Source: Streptomyces sp. NBC_00162
Lineage (GTDB): Bacteria; Actinomycetota; Actinomycetes; Streptomycetales; Streptomycetaceae
Length of the DNA stretch: 64,000 nucleotides
Assembly (NCBI RefSeq): GCF_024611995.1
Contig: NZ_CP102509.1
Coordinates: forward strand, 2,914,001-2,978,000
Direction of reading: 5' to 3'
Position 1 is the first letter of the stretch. Each line of letters begins with the position of its first letter. The notes beneath the pieces were generated by a model that saw only the letters and a list, made by a program, of their open reading frames with translations, was not told the DNA's origin and did no database searches. Below, one piece after another: positions 11,440 to 20,310 of the stretch. The translations under genes and the position numbers were made by a program.

Positions 11440-13020
11440 CTATGCCGGGTTCGGGGAGGCCTTGAGGGCGAGCCAGAGCTCCATGCGGACGTCCGGGTCG
11501 TCCAGGGAGCGGCCGAGGATCTCCTCGACCCGCTTCATCCGGTAGCGCAGGGTGTGCCGGTGCACGCCGAGGTCGGCGGCGGCCGCGTCCCACTGGCCGT
11601 GGCGCGAGAGCCAGGCCTGCAACGAGGCCACGAGGTCGCCGCGCCCGGTCGCGTCGTGTTCCCGCAGCGCGCGCAGGGTGCCGTCCGCGAAGGCCCGTAC
11701 GGCGTCGTCGGCCAGCAGCGGCAGGACCGAGCCGGCCGCCATCTCCTCGTGCTCCACCATCGGCCGTCCCCGCCGCCGGGCCACGGCCAGGGCCTGGTCG
11801 GCCTGCTTCAGGGCCGCCGCGACGGTGTCCGGACCGGCCGGCGCGGACAGGCCGACCACCAGTTCGTCGGGCTCGGGACCCGCGGCGTCCCGGCCGCGCC
11901 GCGCCTCCAGCGCCTCCGCGTGGTCCATGCACGCCTGTACGGCCGCTCCCCCGTCGGCGGCCAGGACCACGAGCCGGCCCGGCTCGGGGACCACCAGCAG
12001 CGGCTCCCCGGTGCGGGACGCCGCCGACTCCACCGTGTCGGCCAGCAGGGCCAGCCCCTCCGGCTGGGCCGTCCCCGGCAGCGCCGCCTCGGCCGCGATC
12101 AGCCGGAACGGTGCCTCCAGCAGGGCCCCGTACAGGTCCCCGGCGACGGCCTGCGCGTGCTCCGCCTCCCCGGCCAGCAGCATCCGCAGCACCGCAGCGC
12201 CCAGCCGGGACTCGGCGTCGTGGAGCGAGCGCGAGCGCTCGGTGGTGAGGGTGAGCAGTGCGACCGCGGAGTGCACGGCGTACCGCTCCGCAGTGCCCAG
12301 CGGGGCCCCCGTACCGACGGCGAGCGCGCCGCGCGCCCGCCGACCCGTGCCCAGGGACTGCAGCTCGACCCGGTCCTCGGAGCCGCCGACGACGGCGCTC
12401 GCGGGCGCGGGCCGCTCCCGCAGCCGCTCCACGTCCGGGGTGAGCCGGGCGGCGCGCCGGGCGGCCCAGTCGGGGGCGGCCGCGACGACCGAGCCCGAGG
12501 CGTCGTACAGCGCGGCCCAGCCGTGCACGTGCGCCGCCAGCTTCGCCAGCAGCTCGGCGGGCCCGTCGGCGGAGAGCGCGGCGCGCGTCAGCTCCCGCTG
12601 CGCCTCGAAACCGGCGGTCACGGCACGGTACTGGTCGGCGGCGAGCGCGGCGGAGACGGCCTTGCTGATGGCGAGGAAGGGGGTCCGCCGCGGGACCTCC
12701 AGCAGCGGCATGTCCTCCTTGCGCGCGGCCTCGACCAGCGCTTCGGGAATCGCGTCGTAGTTCACGCCGACCGCGAAGCCAATGCCGACGACCCCGGCCG
12801 CGGCGAGGCGGCGTACGTAGGGGCCCATCTCCTGCGGGTCCTCCGCGTCCAGCTTCATCGCGGTGATCAGGAGCAGCTCCCCGCCCTCCATGTAGGGCAC
12901 GGGGTCGGCGAGCTCGCTGACGTGGGCCCAGCGCACGGGGGTGTCGAGGCGGCCCTCCCCCGCCCGGACGCTGAGCTTGAGCGCCGAATGCTGGACGAGC
13001 GAGGCGAGGGTGAGCGGCAT
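11440..13020 (-). CDS. PucR/CdaR-type transcriptional regulator
   Basis: This 526-residue regulator has an N-terminal PucR-like domain (LASLVQHSALKLSV, ELADPVPYMEGGELLLITAM), a central GGDEF-like/GAF-like region, and the C-terminal PucR helix-turn-helix. The last contains LQAWLSRHGQWDAAAADLGV and HRHTLRYRMKRVEEILGRSL. Members regulate purine, GABA or amino-acid catabolism. It is transcribed in the same direction as the aldehyde dehydrogenase gene, with 167 bases between them, and gabT lies about 2.5 kb upstream. A role in GABA or polyamine catabolism is a reasonable inference, but no operator can be assigned. Confidence 0.88.
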   Translation of the reverse strand: MPLTLASLVQHSALKLSVRAGEGRLDTPVRWAHVSELADPVPYMEGGELLLITAMKLDAEDPQEMGPYVRRLAAAGVVGIGFAVGVNYDAIPEALVEAARKEDMPLLEVPRRTPFLAISKAVSAALAADQYRAVTAGFEAQRELTRAALSADGPAELLAKLAAHVHGWAALYDASGSVVAAAPDWAARRAARLTPDVERLRERPAPASAVVGGSEDRVELQSLGTGRRARGALAVGTGAPLGTAERYAVHSAVALLTLTTERSRSLHDAESRLGAAVLRMLLAGEAEHAQAVAGDLYGALLEAPFRLIAAEAALPGTAQPEGLALLADTVESAASRTGEPLLVVPEPGRLVVLAADGGAAVQACMDHAEALEARRGRDAAGPEPDELVVGLSAPAGPDTVAAALKQADQALAVARRRGRPMVEHEEMAAGSVLPLLADDAVRAFADGTLRALREHDATGRGDLVASLQAWLSRHGQWDAAAADLGVHRHTLRYRMKRVEEILGRSLDDPDVRMELWLALKASPNPA

Positions 13021-13151
13021 CGGATACCAGGGGCCTTAGCGGGAGGGGACGGCGGAAGGGGGGCGACAGAAGGGCATCAGAGGAGCCGCACCCCATTTCG
13101 CCGTGTCGTATGAACGACTCCCCTCGATTCTGCCACCTCGTACGGGTCTGT

Positions 13152-15254
13152 TCAGGCCGTTCCGCCGAGCCGGACCAGCAGTGGAGCCGCCCGTTCCCCT
13201 TGAACCGAGGTCAAGGACAGCACCGCGTGCCCCGGCGGCACGGCGTGCGCCAGGTCCGAGGCGGACCACCGTTCGCGCTCCACCTGCCGCACGGTGACCG
13301 CGTCGGTGGTGACGGCCTTGCCGGTGACGAGCTTGCGGAAGGCGTGGATCAGCCTGGTCAGCGGCTGGTCGGCGAAGACGGTGCGGTGGGTGACGTCGCG
13401 CGTCTCCACCCATTCGGTGCCCCAGGCCTCGGCGAAGCGCTTGCCGTCCCAGGTGGTGACCCCGGAGAAGGCCATGCGGCAGCCGACCGCCCCGAGCAGC
13501 GGCGTCCGCAGCTCCTCCGGTACGTCGTCCAGCGAGCGCAGCGTGAGCAGGACTCCGGCGTTCGCCGAGCGCAGCCGCTGCACGCCCCGGACGGTCTGCG
13601 GGGTCAGGGTGTGCGAGGCGTCGTCGAAGGTGAGGAAGGCGAACAGGGAGCGGTCGGTGCGGGCGGCCGCGGCGGCGTTGAACTGGGCGAGCAGCAGCCG
13701 GGCCAGCATCCGGGAGGCGTCGGCGTGGCCGCGCTCGGGGAGGTCGACGCGGACGCGGATCGGGTGCTCGAGGGTGCGCAGGGAGAACGGCCGGTTCTGG
13801 CCGGTGGTGTCGAAGAAGGCGGCGAAGGCGGGCCGGTCGAGCAGCGCCACCCGGTCGGCGAGGGCCGGTCCGGGGTCGCCGGGGGCCCTGTGCTGCCGTT
13901 CCCGGGCATCGAGCTCGCGGAGCATCGCGTGCTGGCCGGCGTCGGCCAGCTCCCGGCGCAGCGCGCCGAAGGCGTCCGGCAGCGGGTCGAGCAGTTCGCG
14001 CAGCTCGGGCACGGCGGGGAAGCGGCCGTACGCCGTCCGGAACGGGCCGAGGAGCTGGGCGAGTGCGGTCGCCGCCCGGCGCACCTCGATGCCGGGGACG
14101 TCCCCGACGAAGGCCTCGGCGAGGAGCGTGGCGGCCTCGTCGGGGTCGGTGGTGCCGCCGTAGAGGTCGAGGTCGTAGACGGACTCGGGGTCGCCGATGC
14201 GGACCACGACGTCGAAGGCGTCGTCCGGGCCGAGCTGGGCCCCGGCCGCGCCGACGGCGACGACGGCGGCCTGGCCGGCGAGCGCCTGGAGCGCGAGGGA
14301 CTCGACGACGGGCCGGACCAGGCGCCGGGTCTTGCCGGATCCCGACGGCCCCACGGCGAGCAGCGAGGTGCCCAGCACGTCGGGGTCCAGGGCGAGCGAA
14401 GTGCCGCGGCGGACGTAGGGGTTGCGCGGGCCGTCCTCGACGGTGCCGAGCCGGACCTGCCGGGCCATCAGGTCGTGGCGGGCGGCGCGCACGGGCAGGT
14501 CCCGCGCCCCGGACGGGTGTACGCAGGCCCCGGCGCCCTTGTCCCGCACGGCCTCGGCGAAGGCCCGCATCCGGGACGGGTCGACCCGCACGGAATCCCA
14601 GGCCCGCCGGATCCGGGTGTAGTCCACGTCGTTCATCCGCCCGGCCCCGGCCTCCCCCTCGAGCCGGTCGGCCGCCTCGTCGAGGCCGGCCCCCCGCAGC
14701 TGCGGCCAGCGCGCGGGGTCGTCCGCGCCGCCCGCCTCGGGGCGGGTCGGGGCCACCGTGTGCACGGCGCGGACGGGGCGGCTGGTGAGCACCCGGCGGC
14801 CCAGCTCGGGCCAGCGGCCCAGTCGCCCGAAGCCCGTCGCCAGGATGCCGGCGACCACGGCGTACCAGACGTACGAGGCCACGACGGCGGGGAGCGTCCC
14901 GGCCCAGGAGTCGGGCGTGAACATGTAGAGGGGCCAGAGCCAGAAGCCGCCGAGGTATCCGTTCCACAGCAGCGACCACAGGAGCAGCCCGGCCAGCAGG
15001 GCGATCAGGGCTCCGCTGACCAGTTGGCGGGTCGGGGTCTCCTCGGGCTCCTCGGCGGCCCGCGGCACGTGTCCGTACGACCAGACGCCGGGCCCGTCCG
15101 AGGCACGCGGGACGCGCAGCCACTCCCCCAGCGACGGCCCGGCGGTGGGCGCGTGGGAGGGCTTGGGGGGAAGACCCGGGGGCGGCGGGCCGGCCGGCCG
15201 GGGGATCTGCCCGGTACCGGGTGGGCGCGTCTCGTGCGTGCCGTCGGTGTCCAT
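13152..15254 (-). CDS. TraG/VirD4-like membrane-anchored ATPase
   Basis: This 700-residue protein has a Pro-rich cytoplasmic start and two membrane helices (about residues 75-145; LIALLAGLLLWSLLW and VVASYVWYAVVAGILATGF). A P-loop domain follows, with Walker A GPSGSGKT (lysine 308) and a Walker B-like strand LFAFLTFDDAS. The middle and C-terminus (RMLARLLLAQFN, SANAGVLLTLRSLDDVP) resemble the coupling proteins that bind DNA in conjugation. No relaxase or other transfer gene is nearby, and this looks like a chromosomal actinomycete family member. It is divergent from gabT. Confidence 0.75.
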   Translation of the reverse strand: MDTDGTHETRPPGTGQIPRPAGPPPPGLPPKPSHAPTAGPSLGEWLRVPRASDGPGVWSYGHVPRAAEEPEETPTRQLVSGALIALLAGLLLWSLLWNGYLGGFWLWPLYMFTPDSWAGTLPAVVASYVWYAVVAGILATGFGRLGRWPELGRRVLTSRPVRAVHTVAPTRPEAGGADDPARWPQLRGAGLDEAADRLEGEAGAGRMNDVDYTRIRRAWDSVRVDPSRMRAFAEAVRDKGAGACVHPSGARDLPVRAARHDLMARQVRLGTVEDGPRNPYVRRGTSLALDPDVLGTSLLAVGPSGSGKTRRLVRPVVESLALQALAGQAAVVAVGAAGAQLGPDDAFDVVVRIGDPESVYDLDLYGGTTDPDEAATLLAEAFVGDVPGIEVRRAATALAQLLGPFRTAYGRFPAVPELRELLDPLPDAFGALRRELADAGQHAMLRELDARERQHRAPGDPGPALADRVALLDRPAFAAFFDTTGQNRPFSLRTLEHPIRVRVDLPERGHADASRMLARLLLAQFNAAAAARTDRSLFAFLTFDDASHTLTPQTVRGVQRLRSANAGVLLTLRSLDDVPEELRTPLLGAVGCRMAFSGVTTWDGKRFAEAWGTEWVETRDVTHRTVFADQPLTRLIHAFRKLVTGKAVTTDAVTVRQVERERWSASDLAHAVPPGHAVLSLTSVQGERAAPLLVRLGGTA

Positions 15255-15492
15255 GAAACCCCTGCCCCCTGACCGTGCCGTGCGCTGCGGCGCTCAATCT
15301 AGTGCCCGGCCCGGGTGTTGGGGCCGTACCCCGCCATGACCGGCGGGAGACGTCCGGCGTCCTTCCTATGGCCGTCACGGACAAGGACACGCGGGCACCA
15401 CTCCCGAACGGAGCATGCCGTACCCCCTCTGCCGGGCCTAGCCTGCGGACAAAGACACAAGTGCGTCCGAAAACACCCCCCAGGAGCCCTCT

Positions 15493-16827
15493 ATGACCGC
15501 TGTCCCGCAGGAGCGCCGCATCGTCACCGCGATCCCCGGCCCCAAGTCGCAGGAGCTGCAGGCCCGCCGCCTCGAGACGGTGGCCGGCGGCGTGGGCTCC
15601 GTGCTCCCCGTCTTCACGGCCCGTGCGGGCGGCGGCATCATCGAGGACGTCGACGGCAACCGCCTGATCGACTTCGGCTCCGGCATCGCCGTGACCTCGG
15701 TCGGCGCCTCCGCCGAGGCCGTCGTGCGCCGCGCCTCCGCGCAGCTCGCGGACTTCACCCACACCTGTTTCATGGTCACCCCCTACGAGGGCTACGTCGA
15801 GGTCTGCGAGGCCCTCGCCGAGCTCACCCCGGGTGACCACGCGAAGAAGTCGGCGCTGTTCAACTCCGGCGCCGAGGCCGTCGAGAACGCCGTCAAGATC
15901 GCCCGTGCGTACACCAAGCGCCAGGCCGTCGTCGTCTTCGACCACGGCTACCACGGCCGTACGAACCTCACGATGGCGCTGACCTCGAAGAACATGCCGT
16001 ACAAGCAGGGCTTCGGTCCGTTCGCCCCCGAGGTCTACCGCGTCCCGGTCGCCTACGGCTACCGCTGGCTCACCGGCGCCGAGAACTGCGGCCCCGAGGC
16101 CGCCGCCCAGGCGATCGACCAGATCACCAAGCAGATCGGCGCCGACAACGTCGCCGCGATCATCATCGAGCCGGTGCTCGGCGAGGGCGGCTTCATCGAG
16201 CCGGCCAAGGGCTTCCTCCCCGCGATCGTGAAGTTCGCCAACGACAACGGCATCGTCTTCGTCGCCGACGAGATCCAGTCCGGCTTCTGCCGCACCGGCC
16301 AGTGGTTCGCGTGCGAGGACGAGGGCATCGTCCCGGACCTGATCACCACGGCCAAGGGCATCGCGGGCGGTCTGCCGCTCGCCGCCGTGACCGGCCGCGC
16401 CGAGATCATGGACTCCGCGCACGCGGGTGGCCTGGGCGGCACCTACGGCGGCAACCCGGTGGCCTGCGCCGGTGCGCTCGGCTCCATCGAGACCATGAAG
16501 GAGCTCGACCTCAACGCCGCGGCGAAGAAGATCGAGTCCGTCATGAAGGCCCGCCTGACGGCCATGCAGGAGAAGTACGAGATCATCGGCGACATCCGCG
16601 GCCGCGGCGCCATGATCGCGATCGAGCTGGTCAAGGACCCCGCGTCCAAGACCCCGTTCCCGGAGGCGGCCGGTGCGCTCGCCAAGGCCTGCCACGCCGA
16701 GGGCCTGCTCGTCCTCACCTGCGGCACCTACGGCAACGTGCTCCGCTTCCTCCCGCCGATCGTCATCGGCGAGGACCTGCTGAACGAGGGCCTGGACATC
16801 CTCGAGGCCGCTTTTGCGGGCATCTGA
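15493..16827 (+). CDS. gabT: 4-aminobutyrate aminotransferase
   Basis: GabT transfers the amino group of GABA to 2-oxoglutarate, giving succinate semialdehyde and glutamate. The 444-residue class III PLP enzyme shows FNSGAEAVENAVKIARAYT, FDHGYHGRTNLTMALTSKN, the DEIQSGFCRTG motif and the Schiff-base lysine in TTAKGIAGG (K288). The start MTAVPQERRIVT follows an AGGAG-like site. It is the only plus-strand gene between the TraG-like gene and the PAP2 gene. The product would feed the aldehyde dehydrogenase at 9.8-11.3 kb. Confidence 0.95.
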   Translation: MTAVPQERRIVTAIPGPKSQELQARRLETVAGGVGSVLPVFTARAGGGIIEDVDGNRLIDFGSGIAVTSVGASAEAVVRRASAQLADFTHTCFMVTPYEGYVEVCEALAELTPGDHAKKSALFNSGAEAVENAVKIARAYTKRQAVVVFDHGYHGRTNLTMALTSKNMPYKQGFGPFAPEVYRVPVAYGYRWLTGAENCGPEAAAQAIDQITKQIGADNVAAIIIEPVLGEGGFIEPAKGFLPAIVKFANDNGIVFVADEIQSGFCRTGQWFACEDEGIVPDLITTAKGIAGGLPLAAVTGRAEIMDSAHAGGLGGTYGGNPVACAGALGSIETMKELDLNAAAKKIESVMKARLTAMQEKYEIIGDIRGRGAMIAIELVKDPASKTPFPEAAGALAKACHAEGLLVLTCGTYGNVLRFLPPIVIGEDLLNEGLDILEAAFAGI

Positions 16828-16969
16828 TCGAACGTGTAGAACGTGAGAGCGCAGCGCCCGATTTCTACCGCCGGTAACGGTCGGACGCTGTGAAGAACGT
16901 GTGGGGGGCCGATGGCGGGAGCGCGTTCCTGCTGTCGGCCCCCCTCTCGCTGCCGTACGGTTTCTGCAG

Positions 16970-17785
16970 ATGAGTGAGACACCCCGCTCCCGGGAAACCG
17001 AGGGCGACTCCAGTACCGGGCTTCCCCAGCGCCGTACTGGGCATGCGTTCGCGCACACTCCTCACCGATCGGACAGCCGACCGCCCCAAACCCCCCGGGG
17101 CGAGCGGCAACCCGATCCGGGCGGCCGTCCCGGAACCATCCCCCCTGTTCCGGGACGGCCGGCCATTCCCCTCCTCGTCGCCGCGGTGTGCGGCCTCCTC
17201 TTCTCCCTGGTCACCTGGCAGGTGCTGGTCTCCGGCCCGCTGCTGACCCCGGATCTCGCGCTGAGCCGCGCGCTGGTGCGCACGGTCCCCGACTCCGTCA
17301 CCGAACGCCTCTCGGACCTGGGCAACATCCCGGTCGCCGTGCCCGTCCTCGTCCTGGCCATGGCCTATGCCGCCCGGCGCGGCCGGCGCCTCGCCGCCGG
17401 GGCGGCCGGACTGGCCATGGCCCTGGTGCCGGCGCTGGTCATCCCGTTCAAGCAGTGGACCGCCCGCCCGGGCCCCCTGGAGCCCTGGGCCGCCGGCTAC
17501 TTCCCCTCGGGCCACACGGCCACGGCGGCCGTCGCGTACCTCGGCGCGGCCCTGCTCGTACGCCCGTACACCCGCCGGGCATGGCCGACGGCCGTTGCCC
17601 TCGTCCTCACGGGGGCAACGGCCGTCGGCCTGATCCTGCGGGGGTGGCACTGGCCGCTGGACGTGCTGGCCAGCCTGCTGATGTGCGCACCCCTGCTGCT
17701 CGGCGTGGGCTGGGTCAGCCGGCGCGGCCCGCTCAGCCCGGTCAGCCCGGTCAGCCGCCGAAGTAGCCGTCGAAGTTCCGGCTGA
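16970..17785 (+). CDS. PAP2-family membrane phosphatase
   Basis: This 271-residue membrane protein belongs to the type 2 phosphatidic acid phosphatase family, which dephosphorylates lipid or isoprenoid phosphates at the membrane. The three-part signature is visible: KQWTARPGP, YFPSGHTATAA and LRGWHWPLDVLAS. An N-terminal charged, Pro-rich region of about 60 residues precedes five or six hydrophobic helices. I chose the ATG at 16970 (MSETPRSRE), although no strong ribosome-binding site precedes it. Its last 35 bases overlap the convergent chitinase gene, and the extreme C-terminus is a low-complexity Ser/Arg/Pro tail. Confidence 0.85.
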   Translation: MSETPRSRETEGDSSTGLPQRRTGHAFAHTPHRSDSRPPQTPRGERQPDPGGRPGTIPPVPGRPAIPLLVAAVCGLLFSLVTWQVLVSGPLLTPDLALSRALVRTVPDSVTERLSDLGNIPVAVPVLVLAMAYAARRGRRLAAGAAGLAMALVPALVIPFKQWTARPGPLEPWAAGYFPSGHTATAAVAYLGAALLVRPYTRRAWPTAVALVLTGATAVGLILRGWHWPLDVLASLLMCAPLLLGVGWVSRRGPLSPVSPVSRRSSRRSSG

Positions 17786-19568
17786 ACTCCCAGCCTCCGA
17801 AGCGGTCCCAGTTGATCGACCAGGTCATCAGGCCGCGCAGGGCGGGCCAGCTGCCGTGCGTCTGGTAGCTGCCGCAGTTCGTCTTCTTCGTCAGGCAGTC
17901 CAGGGCCTTGTTCACCTCGGCGGGCGGGGTGTGGCCGTTGCCCGCGTTCGTGGTGGCCGGGAGGCCGATGGCCACCTGCTCCGGGCGCAGCGGCGGGAAG
18001 ACGCGGGCGGTGTTGCCGGCGACCGGGAAGCCGGTGAGCAGCATGTCGGTCATGGCGATGTGGAAGTCCGCGCCGCCCATGGAGTGGTACTGGTTGTCGA
18101 GGCCCATGATCGAGCCCGAGTTGTAGTCCTGGACGTGGAGCAGGGTGAGGTCGTCCCGCAGGGCGTGGATGACCGGGAGGTAGGCGCCGGCGCGCGGGTC
18201 CTGGCCGCCCCAGGGGCCGGAGCCGTAGTACTGGTAGCCCAGCTGCACGAAGAAGGTCTCGGGGGCCATGGTCAGGACGAACTCCGGGCCGTACCTGGCC
18301 TTGAGGGTCTTCACGGCCGAGATCAGGTTGACGATTCCCGGGGTGGTGGGGGCCCGGAAGTCCGTGTCCCCGGTGGCCAGCGAGAGGGAGTGGCCCTCGA
18401 AGTCGATGTCGAGACCGTTGAGCCCGTACTCGTCGATGATCTTGCTGACGGAGGAGACGAAGGTGTCGCGGGCGGCCGTGGTCGCGAGCTGCACCTGGCC
18501 GTTCTGGCCGCCGATGGAGATCAGCACCTTCTTGCCCGCGGCCTGCTTGGCCTTGATCGCCGCCTTGAACTCCGCCGGGCTTTCGACGTTCGGGCATTCG
18601 GCGACCGGGCAGAGCTGGAAGCGGATGTCGCCCGAGGTCACCGAAGTCGGTTCGCCGAAGGCGAGGTTGATGACGTCCCAGGAGGCGGGCACGTCCGCCA
18701 TCCGCACGTAGCCGGAGCCGTTGGCGAAGCTCGCGTGCAGGTAGCCGACCAGCGCGTGCGCGGGCAGGGCACCGCCACCGCCGCCGCCACCGCTCGTCGT
18801 GGTCACGCTGACGGGAGCGCTCTTCGGGGACGCGCCCGCCGCGTTCACCGCACTGACCTGGAAGGTGTACGCGGTGGACGCGGCGAGGCCGGTCACGCTC
18901 GCCGCGGCGGAGGTGACGGACAGGGGCGCCGCGCCGTCCCGGTGGACGGTGTACGAGGTGGCCCCGGGCACGGCCGCCCAGGACAGGGAGACCGAGGTCG
19001 AGGAGGTCGCGCTCGCCGTCAGGCCGGTGGGGGCGGCCGGGGGCTGGGGCTGGCCGGGGCCGCCGGGGTCGGGACCGACCAGGGTGAGGTCGTCGGTGAA
19101 GTGGGCGGGCTGGCCGTACCAGCCGTGCGTGTAGACCGTCACGGAGGTCGTCGACGGGCCGGTGCGGAAGCTGGTCGTCAGCTGCTTCCAGGCGCCCGGG
19201 GTCTGGGTCCAGGCGGACACGTCGGTGGTGCCGGTCCCACTCGCGCCGAGGTAGACGTACGCGCCCTGCACCCAGGCGGCCAGCGTGTACGCCGAGTCGG
19301 GCTTGACGGTGACGGTCTGGGCGCAGCGGGCGTTGTCCTGGCCCGCCGGGGTGGCCCTGAGGGCGGAACTCCCGCTGTGGGCGGGGCTGGAGACGACCGC
19401 CCCGCTGCCCGCCGAGCAGCTCCAGCCGTCGAGGCCTGCTTCGAAGCCGCCGTTGCGCACTGCGTCTATGTCTGTCGACGCTCCGTCCGCCGTGGCCGGC
19501 GGGCCCGCGGCGAGGAAGCCGGCCGCCGCCAGGGCGGCGGCCGTAAGAATGGACCAGGCTCTGCGCAC
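17751..19568 (-). CDS. Secreted GH18 chitinase with carbohydrate-binding and fibronectin III domains
   Basis: This secreted endochitinase hydrolyses chitin. The 605-residue precursor has a signal peptide (about 1-32, VRRAWSILTAAALAAAGFLA then AGPPATADGA) and a CBM of the galactose-binding type (about 35-165). A fibronectin III module follows (about 175-262, ending in a poly-Gly linker), then a GH18 barrel with the catalytic DxxDxDxE-like motif YGLNGLDIDFEGHS. The GTG at 19568 lies five bases after GGAGG, which fixes the start. The upstream region carries a DasR-type operator inside the promoter, so induction by chitin-derived amino sugars is likely. Confidence 0.95.
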   Translation of the reverse strand: MRRAWSILTAAALAAAGFLAAGPPATADGASTDIDAVRNGGFEAGLDGWSCSAGSGAVVSSPAHSGSSALRATPAGQDNARCAQTVTVKPDSAYTLAAWVQGAYVYLGASGTGTTDVSAWTQTPGAWKQLTTSFRTGPSTTSVTVYTHGWYGQPAHFTDDLTLVGPDPGGPGQPQPPAAPTGLTASATSSTSVSLSWAAVPGATSYTVHRDGAAPLSVTSAAASVTGLAASTAYTFQVSAVNAAGASPKSAPVSVTTTSGGGGGGGALPAHALVGYLHASFANGSGYVRMADVPASWDVINLAFGEPTSVTSGDIRFQLCPVAECPNVESPAEFKAAIKAKQAAGKKVLISIGGQNGQVQLATTAARDTFVSSVSKIIDEYGLNGLDIDFEGHSLSLATGDTDFRAPTTPGIVNLISAVKTLKARYGPEFVLTMAPETFFVQLGYQYYGSGPWGGQDPRAGAYLPVIHALRDDLTLLHVQDYNSGSIMGLDNQYHSMGGADFHIAMTDMLLTGFPVAGNTARVFPPLRPEQVAIGLPATTNAGNGHTPPAEVNKALDCLTKKTNCGSYQTHGSWPALRGLMTWSINWDRFGGWEFSRNFDGYFGG

Positions 19569-19640
19569 AACTGCCTCCGGGACATGGGGGGATGGAGGGG
19601 GGCTGGGGGCACCTCCCGGCGATAGCGGGGGGCGGCGCCC

Positions 19641-19669
19641 AACATGGTCCAGACCAATACCCTTGTCAA
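19641..19669 (-). promoter_or_regulatory. Chitinase promoter with DasR-type operator (dre)
   Basis: On the minus strand TTGACA (19664-19669) and CATGTT (19641-19646) are separated by 17 bases, a good -35/-10 pair. The palindrome TGGTCCAGACCA (19645-19656), matching the known Streptomyces chitinase repeat and DasR site form, lies between them and touches the -10 box. Confidence 0.8.
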
Positions 19670-20154
19670 GACTTCCGACCCTCCTCCGCCACCACGCGCG
19701 CGGCCGCCTCGTGCATCGCGAGCTCCAGCACGGCCGGGTCGGTGAGCGTCCCCTGCCCGTCGGGCAGCACCAGCCAGCGCACCCCGCCGGTCGCCCGGCC
19801 GGGATACGGGACCACGATCCAGGTCCCGCGCCCCGCTCCCCGTACGCCCGTGCCGATCCAGCGCGACGCCGTGCCCGCGGGCACGAAAAAGCCCAGCCGA
19901 CCGAACGCTGTGCGGCTCCGCCGCGTGGCACCGAAGTCGGCGAGCACCGGGCCGGGCCGGTCGAGGAGCAGCTTCAGTACGTCGAGGGTGGCCTGCCCCA
20001 GTTCCCCGGGCAGGATCAGCACGTCCCAGCGCCGGCCGGCGGGCAGGAGGACCACCCCGAGGGGATGGCGCTCCCACTCCCACCGGCAGGCGTCGGGATC
20101 CGGCGCCACCGATACGAGCCAGTCCACTGCTGCCTTGGCCTCCGGGATCGTCAT
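19666..20154 (-). CDS. Hypothetical actinobacterial protein
   Basis: This 162-residue soluble protein starts MTIPEAKAAVDWLVSVAPDP. It has conserved-looking blocks GVVLLPAGRRWDVLILPGEL, GPVLADFGATRRSRTAF and GTWIVVPYPGRATGGVRWLV. The arrangement faintly recalls the N-terminal region of bifunctional primase-polymerase proteins of Streptomyces, but no catalytic residues can be assigned. I treat it as function unknown. Its stop codon lies inside the chitinase promoter, so the two genes are very close although separately regulated. Confidence 0.75.
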   Translation of the reverse strand: MTIPEAKAAVDWLVSVAPDPDACRWEWERHPLGVVLLPAGRRWDVLILPGELGQATLDVLKLLLDRPGPVLADFGATRRSRTAFGRLGFFVPAGTASRWIGTGVRGAGRGTWIVVPYPGRATGGVRWLVLPDGQGTLTDPAVLELAMHEAAARVVAEEGRKS

Positions 20155-20310
20155 CGCCCGGCCTCCGTTCGTCTCGCGCGGTGAAGGGTTCTCACCGGGA
20201 GAGAGTGCGGCCGGGCGCGGCTATGACGCGGGTTCCGTTACTCCATGGAGGTGAAGCAGGTCACATGGTGATCGGCGGTGTGCGCCGGGGGCGTGGCTTC
20301 CGCGGACGGG

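Noticed and set aside
13152..15254. Integrated conjugative element around the TraG-like ATPase
   Set aside because: No relaxase, integrase, replication or transfer genes and no att repeats are seen; neighbours are chromosomal catabolic genes with normal composition.
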